Below are positions 1 through 4,012 of a DNA stretch of 5,400 nucleotides, in pieces. The stretch lies in assembly GCA_013372875.1 (NCBI GenBank), contig JABXIW010000087.1:1-5400 (forward strand), written 5' to 3'. Within the stretch, counting starts at the first letter, position 1; every line of letters starts with the position of its first letter. This stretch comes from Gammaproteobacteria bacterium. Its GTDB lineage: Bacteria > Pseudomonadota > Gammaproteobacteria > Enterobacterales > Kangiellaceae. The position numbers and the translations under genes were made by a program. The notes beneath the pieces are model-generated. The model did not search any database and was not told the DNA's origin. It saw nothing but the letters and a program-made list of their open reading frames with translations.

Positions 1-443
1 ATCGCGTGCCAAAAACGGAGCTGATTGCGGCAAAGGGAACTTTAGCTAATAAGCAATCTGCGCGCTTGTTACAACTGCAACCGTTCTCTGATGTTTTTCG
101 TGTTGACCGCGTTCGATATTTGGAAGACAGACCTGTTGTGTATGTGACCAACTATATTCGTCCAGAGATCTTCCCCAATTTATTGAGCTTTGATTTGACC
201 AACTCGCTGACCGACATTTATCGCGAGCACTTCGGTGTGGTGTATCAGAAGACGCGTTACCGTATTTCCACCAGTACATTGCTTGGTGAAGTCGCGCAAG
301 CATTGCGAGCAACATCGGGCACTCCGGCAATGGTTGTTGAACGCACTAACTATAACCAACATGGCGAGTTGATCGACTGCGATATTGAATACTGGCGTCA
401 CGATGCCATCAGTATTGAGTCGGTGGCAGAGCTCAATCACTAA
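1..443 (+). CDS. phnR: GntR-family regulator, UTRA ligand-binding domain (5' partial), probably PhnR of phosphonate use
   Basis: The reading frame is open from base 3 (base 1-2 belong to a cut codon) to the TAA at 441-443, giving 146 visible residues; the N-terminal winged-helix DNA-binding domain lies before the window. The visible part matches a UTRA domain: an FRVDRVRYLEDRPVVY strand pair, a YIRPEIFPNL segment, a helix with DLTNSLTDIYREHFG, and a C-terminal VVERTNYNQHGELIDCDIEY strand pair. UTRA domains of GntR/HutC-type regulators bind a small effector and change operator affinity. The PhnR call (TIGR03337-like, seen beside AEP degradation genes in Vibrio and Salmonella) rests on these UTRA features plus the phosphonate-type permease and oxidoreductase nearby. 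The likely effector is AEP or a derivative, which is inference. It could be another HutC-type regulator. The GTG at 6-8 is inside the domain and is not the true start. Confidence 0.78.
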   Translation, partial: RVPKTELIAAKGTLANKQSARLLQLQPFSDVFRVDRVRYLEDRPVVYVTNYIRPEIFPNLLSFDLTNSLTDIYREHFGVVYQKTRYRISTSTLLGEVAQALRATSGTPAMVVERTNYNQHGELIDCDIEYWRHDAISIESVAELNH

Positions 444-461
444 CGTTCGCATTTTCATATT

Positions 462-490
462 CAAAGGCTCCATCTCGGAGCCTTTGTTTT
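462..490 (+). terminator. Intrinsic terminator after the phnR-like gene
   Basis: A perfect 10-bp stem, CAAAGGCTCC (462-471) with GGAGCCTTTG (477-486), encloses a 5-nt loop and is followed by TTTT (487-490). It begins 19 nt after the regulator's stop codon. The reverse strand has no T tract, so it works in the + direction only. It ends only 18 nt before the next start codon, so the permease gene needs read-through or a promoter overlapping the regulator's 3' end. Confidence 0.85.
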
Positions 491-508
491 ATCTGAACAG
501 GAAAACAA

Positions 509-1417
509 ATGGATTTCTTGGCAATCGCACTCGTTGTATTTTCTGCGGTTTTGCATGCTGGTTGGAATATCTTGGGTAAAAACCATTCCGGATCAGGCGT
601 GGCATTCACGATGGCTGCAAGCCTGTCTGCTTGTGGAGTGCTTACCCCATATCTGATTTGGTATTTAACCACGCTCGGTTGGACTTCGTTGCCAGTTGAG
701 TTTTGGGGAATGCTGGCTTTTAGTGGAATAGCGCAAATTGTGTATCTCGTCGGTTTGATCATGGCGTATAAACATGCCGATGTTGGTGTGATTTACCCAA
801 TTGCACGTGCTTTGCCGGTCATGATGGTGGGAGGGTTCAGTGTTGCACTCGGCCATGCGCTTTCATCTCAACAGTGGCTTGGTTTCGTGTTGATCACCTT
901 TGGCTGCATTTTGGTGCCCTTGACTCATGTTCGCCAAGTTTCTTTGGTGGCGTATCTAAATGTAGGCGTGTTTTGGGCGTTGATCGCAGCAATTGGCACG
1001 ACAGGTTACTCTGTGGTGGACAAAGAGGCGTTAACACTACTGACTCAACAAGCATCAACTATTTTCAACGATCAATACAGCGCGATCTTCTATCTTGGTG
1101 CGCAGTTTTGGGCGATGGGTTTACCCGTTTTACTTTGGTGTCTGATCACCGGAAATGATCAAGAGTTGCAAGCGGCTTGGCGAATCCGAAAAAGTGCAAG
1201 TATGGCTGGCATTATGATGGCATCGACTTATGGATTGGTTCTGTTTGCGATGACGATGACAGACAACGTGAGCTTAGTTGTCGCGCTGCGCCAGATCAGT
1301 ATTGTATTTGGCTTACTGATGGGCATTTGGTTACTTGCGGAAAAATGGTATCTCACCCGAGGTATCGGTGTGGCTTTCATCCTTGCAGGCATTGTGTTGT
1401 CTTTAGAAGGTGCTTGA
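509..1417 (+). CDS. EamA/DMT-family permease, phosphonate-associated membrane protein type
   Basis: This 302-residue protein is very hydrophobic, with about ten predicted membrane helices in two EamA repeats. Repeat one runs from about residue 2 to 138, with an HAGWN motif at 16-20 in helix 1 and DVGVIYPIARALPV at 91-104. Repeat two runs from about 148 to 299, with TDNVSLVVALRQ at 251-262 and a helix ending LLAEKW at 275-280. A charged loop around residues 214-229 lies in the second half. Length and motifs fit a drug/metabolite exporter in the inner membrane. Its place directly after a PhnR-like regulator matches the family described as a phosphonate utilization-associated membrane protein (TIGR03340), which sits beside phosphonate operons in Vibrio and Pseudomonas; its substrate and direction of transport are unknown. 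The start is supported by AGGA at 499-502, 6 nt before ATG. A strong terminator separates it from the regulator, so co-transcription is uncertain. Confidence 0.88.
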   Translation: MDFLAIALVVFSAVLHAGWNILGKNHSGSGVAFTMAASLSACGVLTPYLIWYLTTLGWTSLPVEFWGMLAFSGIAQIVYLVGLIMAYKHADVGVIYPIARALPVMMVGGFSVALGHALSSQQWLGFVLITFGCILVPLTHVRQVSLVAYLNVGVFWALIAAIGTTGYSVVDKEALTLLTQQASTIFNDQYSAIFYLGAQFWAMGLPVLLWCLITGNDQELQAAWRIRKSASMAGIMMASTYGLVLFAMTMTDNVSLVVALRQISIVFGLLMGIWLLAEKWYLTRGIGVAFILAGIVLSLEGA

Positions 1418-1431
1418 AGCACATAAACTAA

Positions 1432-1467
1432 AAGGCACCGGAAGTTCAAACGGACTCCAGGTGCCTT
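1432..1467. terminator. Shared stem-loop between convergent genes
   Basis: The outer arms AAGGCACC (1432-1439) and GGTGCCTT (1460-1467) pair perfectly. The inner part (GGAAGTTC / GGACTCC) continues the helix with bulges around an AAAC loop (1448-1451). On the - strand the stem runs into TTTTAGTTT, a usable T tract for the beta-barrel gene, whose stop is 16 nt away. On the + strand the tract is poor (TTAGAAAAG), so termination of the permease transcript is likely weaker. It lies 14 nt after the permease stop. Confidence 0.72.
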
Positions 1468-1483
1468 AGAAAAGAGGGATGAG

Positions 1484-2035
1484 TTAGAAACGCATTTGTG
1501 CGCCAAACATCACGCCTCCAGAATCAAAATCGCTGTTTTTGGCGTAATTGTATTCTAAGTTCAAACCAAAGTGTTTATAGCCCCAAGCGACACCTGCTGC
1601 GGCTTCTCCGCCAAGGCTAGACTCGTCATATTCTTTATTCTGGCCATTGTTTTTAAGCGTGTAACTTAATGTGTAGTAAGTGATACCGCCTTTACCGTAA
1701 AGCTCGAAACCAGCACCCAAAGGGTAGCTTACGTAACCGCTGATTCGCGGACCGCCATAACTCACGTCGGTGATTTCTGATATTGGGCTAATGAGTACAG
1801 AACCAATGCCGTTAAACGCGCCTTTGTAACCTGCTTCAAGGCCGAAGTTTTGGTCGAACATGTAACGGTAATACACATCCCCTAAGAACATGTCACCGTC
1901 ATCATGGCCATTATTGACGTCGTAACTGACGTCACCATAGCCTAAATTCGCCCCCACAATGTGTTTGGTTGGCTCGGCATGAGCGGTGACAGAAAGTGCA
2001 GACAACAAGCATGCTACGGCGTATTTGTAAGACAT
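1484..2035 (-). CDS. Small outer-membrane beta-barrel protein (OmpA-membrane/OmpX-like)
   Basis: From the ATG at 2035 the protein has 183 residues. Residues 1-20 form a signal peptide (MSYKY, a hydrophobic stretch, then the VTAHA cleavage site before EPTKH), leaving a mature chain of about 163 residues. The mature part alternates polar and aromatic or hydrophobic residues as in an eight-stranded barrel: GANLGYGDVSY, YYRYMFDQNFGLEAGY, PRISGYVSYPLG, FELYGKGGITYYTLSY, a GGEAAAGVAWGYKHFGLNLEYNY hairpin in two parts, and a final strand ending GAQMRF. The terminal phenylalanine is the usual Bam recognition residue of outer-membrane proteins. Size matches the OMP_b-brl/OmpA membrane domain without a peptidoglycan-binding domain. 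A longer frame opens at 2065, but that start would put ten extra residues before the signal peptide and has no good ribosome site. It is the second gene of a unit with the VirK-like gene, 51 bp downstream of it. Function beyond barrel topology is unknown. Confidence 0.85.
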   Translation of the reverse strand: MSYKYAVACLLSALSVTAHAEPTKHIVGANLGYGDVSYDVNNGHDDGDMFLGDVYYRYMFDQNFGLEAGYKGAFNGIGSVLISPISEITDVSYGGPRISGYVSYPLGAGFELYGKGGITYYTLSYTLKNNGQNKEYDESSLGGEAAAGVAWGYKHFGLNLEYNYAKNSDFDSGGVMFGAQMRF

Positions 2036-2040
2036 AAGGA

Positions 2041-2044
2041 CTCC
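2041..2044 (-). promoter_or_regulatory. Ribosome binding site fixing the beta-barrel gene start
   Basis: GGAG on the - strand lies 5 nt before the ATG at 2035. It supports this start over the in-frame one at 2065 and leaves a signal peptide of normal length. Confidence 0.7.
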
Positions 2045-2086
2045 GAATAGTAAACTAATAAACAAGATGTTGCGTGATACGCTGGA

Positions 2087-2995
2087 TTAACGCAGACGCG
2101 TCGCAAACTCGGCTTTGGTGTTGTCTAGCCACTCATAACGACGGCGGTACATCGAGCGTTTAGAGCGAGACATTCCCTCAGTATCGCGGCGCGTATCATT
2201 CACTTTTAATGCGTAGAAATGGCGGTTGTATTCAATGCCCCCCAACTCTTGCCATAGTGCGTCGTAGTTAGTTTTGATGCGTCCTTTACTGTAACGTCGT
2301 GCTGCGTATGTGTGAGATTGCGTTTTTACGGCGAGTATGGTGTTTACTTCCCAGACTTGAGCGATGAGTGTTAGCAAACTCACCATCAAGCTTTTTGGTC
2401 GCTGACCGTACAGTTTTCGAGTCAGTTTTTTGATTTTTGCGTTGTTTTCTTCACTGCTTCGAGGTCCTTGTAGGCCTCCTATCATAATGCAGCGCCCAGT
2501 GTCTACATGACCAACGGTAAACGAAAGTGTGTAGAAGTTGCCGTCTTCAGCGCTGTGCAGCACAAGACTCATGTCGCCTTCTTTTTGGTAACGTGCTTCG
2601 TAAACCAATCGAACCGAGTACTCGATGTCATCGATTTCAAATGAGGTCAGCGTTAAGCCTTTTGAATCGGTGTAAATCTCGGCAATGGTCTCTTTAGAAA
2701 GCAGTTCTGAAATCGTTTTGTAGTGATCAACCACCAAGTTGGAGCGATCAAAAGCAGAGTTATTCTTAATGATGTACGGGCGAAACGGTTTTTCTAGGAA
2801 TCGGTGTGTACGCGTACAAAGCATGTCTAACAAAGACGATTCAATGTTGTTCGCAAGGTGTTTGAATGCTCGTTTGTAGTAAAGCGCACGCATGATGAAC
2901 TTCATTCTATATACCCAAATAGGGTTATAGGTGTTGGCGTACTCATCAGCATAGATCACTTTGGTATGATCAAAAATGGATTTATTTGCAGTCAT
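2087..2995 (-). CDS. VirK/YbjX-family protein (DUF535)
   Basis: This 302-residue protein carries hallmarks of the DUF535 family, which includes Shigella VirK and Escherichia/Salmonella YbjX. Visible blocks are an N-terminal YNPIWVYRMKFIMRAL segment (23-38), a central beta-rich part (about 115-170), GGLQGPR (173-179), RRYSKGRIKTNYDALWQELG (233-252) and a basic tail with RSMYRRRYEWLD (280-291). There is no signal peptide or clear membrane helix, so it is probably cytosolic or peripheral. In enterobacteria the family is linked to envelope traits: VirK aids surface localisation of IcsA, and the Salmonella homologue affects resistance to antimicrobial peptides. The biochemical activity is not known. 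The start chosen is ATG at 2995, with GGGAG 5 nt upstream; the GTG at 3001 touches that ribosome site and is unlikely. The gene leads a two-gene unit with the outer-membrane barrel gene, which supports an envelope role (inference). Confidence 0.88.
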   Translation of the reverse strand: MTANKSIFDHTKVIYADEYANTYNPIWVYRMKFIMRALYYKRAFKHLANNIESSLLDMLCTRTHRFLEKPFRPYIIKNNSAFDRSNLVVDHYKTISELLSKETIAEIYTDSKGLTLTSFEIDDIEYSVRLVYEARYQKEGDMSLVLHSAEDGNFYTLSFTVGHVDTGRCIMIGGLQGPRSSEENNAKIKKLTRKLYGQRPKSLMVSLLTLIAQVWEVNTILAVKTQSHTYAARRYSKGRIKTNYDALWQELGGIEYNRHFYALKVNDTRRDTEGMSRSKRSMYRRRYEWLDNTKAEFATRLR

Positions 2996-3000
2996 TTTCA

Positions 3001-3005
3001 CTCCC
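3001..3005 (-). promoter_or_regulatory. Ribosome binding site fixing the VirK-like gene start
   Basis: GGGAG on the - strand lies 5 nt before the ATG at 2995. The alternative GTG at 3001 overlaps it and would have no spacer, so the ATG is preferred. Confidence 0.7.
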
Positions 3006-3012
3006 GACTCAC

Positions 3013-3029
3013 TTAAGAGCTTGTCTTAA
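3013..3029. repeat. Inverted repeat in the VirK-like gene leader
   Basis: TTAAGA (3013-3018) and TCTTAA (3024-3029) are perfect 6-bp arms around GCTTG, 8 bp upstream of the VirK-like ribosome site. The same bases also read as direct CTTAAG/CTTAAC copies 13 bp apart. It could be an operator or a weak RNA hairpin. The arms are short and AT-rich, so chance is possible. Confidence 0.4.
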
Positions 3030-3134
3030 CTGGGGTTCTGTTTTAACAGCACGAGAAATAACAGCGAGGAACACGAAAATGGAGAGATGCACAAGGCATA
3101 AATAGGAGGTGTGTTCTTGCTGATTCCAACGTAC

Positions 3135-3159
3135 TCAAAATTAATTTTGAACAGTGTTC
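3135..3159. repeat. Two overlapping palindromes
   Basis: TCAAAATTAATTTTGA (3135-3150) is a perfect 16-bp palindrome. It shares its last two bases with GAACAGTGTTC (3149-3159), which has perfect 5-bp arms around one centre base. The junction spells TTGAAC, the core also found in the tandem repeat at 3302-3345. This looks like a protein-binding region between the divergent genes. Confidence 0.45.
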
Positions 3160-3301
3160 GTTTGTTTGGGATTCTAAGAGAAAAACCGCGGCAGGTATTG
3201 TATGAGTGCGTAAGGAAGTGTCAGGGATAGGTCTTTGCTAGAGCATATTTCAAGTTTGAAAAAGATCGAATTGGGTCATAAACAAAAGCATGCACAGAAC
3301 C

Positions 3302-3345
3302 AAATTGAACAAAACTTGAACATAATTTGAAATTAATTTGACGTG
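3302..3345 (+). promoter_or_regulatory. Four tandem 11-bp repeats, probable activator array
   Basis: Four consecutive 11-mers align with no gaps: AAATTGAACAA, AACTTGAACAT, AATTTGAAATT, AATTTGACGTG. The TTGA core starts at 3305, 3316, 3327 and 3338, exactly one helical turn apart, and every unit has AAnTTGA. Tandem direct half-sites with an 11-bp period are typical for OmpR/PhoB-type winged-helix response regulators, which bind one DNA face. The array ends just before the expected -35 position for a TATAGG -10 candidate at 3368-3373, a usual place for an activator. The protein that binds is not identified. Confidence 0.6.
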
Positions 3346-3373
3346 CTACAGGTCTTTATACGTAACTTATAGG

Positions 3374-3397
3374 TATCGAACCAATGCAGGTTCGATA
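3374..3397 (+). promoter_or_regulatory. Perfect hairpin in the DUF3316 gene leader
   Basis: TATCGAACC (3374-3382) and GGTTCGATA (3389-3397) form a perfect 9-bp stem with a 6-nt loop. No T tract follows, so it is not a terminator. It ends 12 nt before the AGGAG ribosome site at 3410-3414 and leaves that site free. It may protect the mRNA 5' end, or act as a DNA operator if transcription starts inside or after it. Confidence 0.55.
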
Positions 3398-3420
3398 GTA
3401 AGGAAGTAAAGGAGAGGTTT

Positions 3421-3780
3421 ATGAAACGCTTAATTACTTTAGCAAGTCTTCTCGCTCTGACTACTGCACCTTCTGTTGTATTTGCTGGTGGCTATCAGTG
3501 GACGAACAATACGCAAACTATTCACGGTGCTGTCGTGGATAGTAAAGAAGCGGCTTACGATATGGGGCGAGTTATGCTCCAAGATTACCAGAACAAATCG
3601 TCTGGCCAGCTTAGAGACGAATTTACTCGTAAGTCTGAGTTTGTGGATCGTCAGTCATTTTCGATTACCGATTCCAAAGTGACGGTCGATGAATTTATGG
3701 AAAGTAATGGTCAGGTGACTTACCAGCCAGTAGTAAATGTGACATACGAATACCGTATGCGCGAGCCTGGTAGGTACTAA
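3421..3780 (+). CDS. Small exported DUF3316-like protein of unknown function
   Basis: The 119-residue product starts with a clear signal peptide: MKR, a hydrophobic core to about residue 20, and a VFA cleavage site after residue 22, leaving about 97 mature residues beginning GGYQW. The mature part has one likely helix region (about 41-66, SKEAAYDMGRVMLQDYQN) followed by beta-strand-like segments: RQSFSITDSKVTVDEF and, near the end, VTYQPVVNVTYEYRMRE. This pattern resembles DUF3316 proteins, small periplasmic proteins common in Vibrio; the assignment is from memory of the family pattern. No cysteine follows the signal, so it is not a lipoprotein. No catalytic motif is visible. AAAGGAGAGG just upstream is a very strong ribosome site, 6 nt from ATG, suggesting high expression. 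It is monocistronic, with its own terminator. Control probably runs through the tandem repeats and hairpin upstream. Confidence 0.8.
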   Translation: MKRLITLASLLALTTAPSVVFAGGYQWTNNTQTIHGAVVDSKEAAYDMGRVMLQDYQNKSSGQLRDEFTRKSEFVDRQSFSITDSKVTVDEFMESNGQVTYQPVVNVTYEYRMREPGRY

Positions 3781-3832
3781 CTGACGCTATTCCCCTTAAT
3801 CTATCCCTAATAGTTAATATCATTGTTTTTTT

Positions 3833-3857
3833 GGAGGAGCCACGCTCCTCCTTTTTT
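3833..3857 (+). terminator. Intrinsic terminator after the DUF3316-like gene
   Basis: GGAGGAGC (3833-3840) pairs with GCTCCTCC (3844-3851) around a CAC loop, followed by six T (3852-3857). It lies 52 nt after the stop codon. The stem is GC-rich and the T tract uninterrupted, so termination should be efficient and the gene separate from the downstream oxidoreductase. Confidence 0.9.
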
Positions 3858-3917
3858 GTGCTTTTCGGTTCTTTAAAATCGCCCGTCACTTTGCCGCGTG
3901 GCGTCATTTTTTCTTAC

Positions 3918-3954
3918 GCGCAGCGATAGTTTTTCTTGCTCGTTGAAACTGCGC
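3918..3954. repeat. Inverted repeat upstream of the FAD oxidoreductase gene
   Basis: GCGCAG (3918-3923) is the reverse complement of CTGCGC (3949-3954). The right side AAACTGCGC would pair with GCGCAG plus TTT on the left if CGATAG is looped out. It sits 58 bp before the start codon, in the stretch where the gene's promoter must lie (after the terminator at 3857). It could be an operator, possibly for the PhnR-like regulator, or a leader hairpin. Confidence 0.35.
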
Positions 3955-4012
3955 ATCGTTTGTACAGTGAGTTTCTCGAAAACAAGTTCATGAATGACAC
4001 GAAGGAAAAACA

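Larger units (their letters stand above)
2996..3420. other. 425-bp divergent intergenic region between the VirK-like and DUF3316-like genes
   Basis: No convincing gene was found here on either strand; the only start-to-stop frames are tiny (8 and 18 codons) and lack good ribosome sites. The region is AT-rich and dense in symmetric elements: an inverted repeat at 3013-3029, palindromes at 3135-3159, a TTTCAA-GT-TTGAAA inverted repeat at 3248-3261, a four-unit direct repeat at 3302-3345 and a hairpin at 3374-3397. A decamer GTAAGGAAGT appears at 3210-3219 and again at 3398-3407, just before the DUF3316 ribosome site. No sigma-70 promoter with canonical spacing could be assigned for either gene, which fits activator-dependent control. 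Confidence 0.7.

Noticed and set aside
1177..1431. 84-codon + strand frame at the end of the permease gene
   Set aside because: Out-of-frame shadow of the permease. Its Cys/His-rich look comes from the alternative frame of a hydrophobic gene.
2036..2086. GCGT-GAT-ACGC hairpin between the VirK-like and barrel genes
   Set aside because: Only four base pairs and no T tract; not a terminator, so the two genes are kept as one unit.
3031..3090. 18-codon - strand frame upstream of the VirK-like gene
   Set aside because: No purine-rich ribosome site precedes it and nothing about the peptide is distinctive.
3079..3105. 8-codon frame (MERCTRHK) as a leader peptide
   Set aside because: Ribosome-site spacing is poor, no attenuator structure follows, and the next gene on this strand starts over 300 bp away.
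3229..3357. Direct repeat AGGTCTTT at 3229-3236 and 3350-3357
   Set aside because: An 8-bp match in a 400-bp region is expected by chance, and the two contexts differ.
3338..3362. Sigma-70 promoter using TTGACG (-35) and TATACG (-10)
   Set aside because: The spacer would be only 13 bp. The TTGACG fits better as the fourth unit of the 11-bp repeat array.
3695..3907. 70-codon open frame on the - strand
   Set aside because: It overlaps the end of the DUF3316-like gene antisense and runs straight through its terminator hairpin. It has no recognisable domain.
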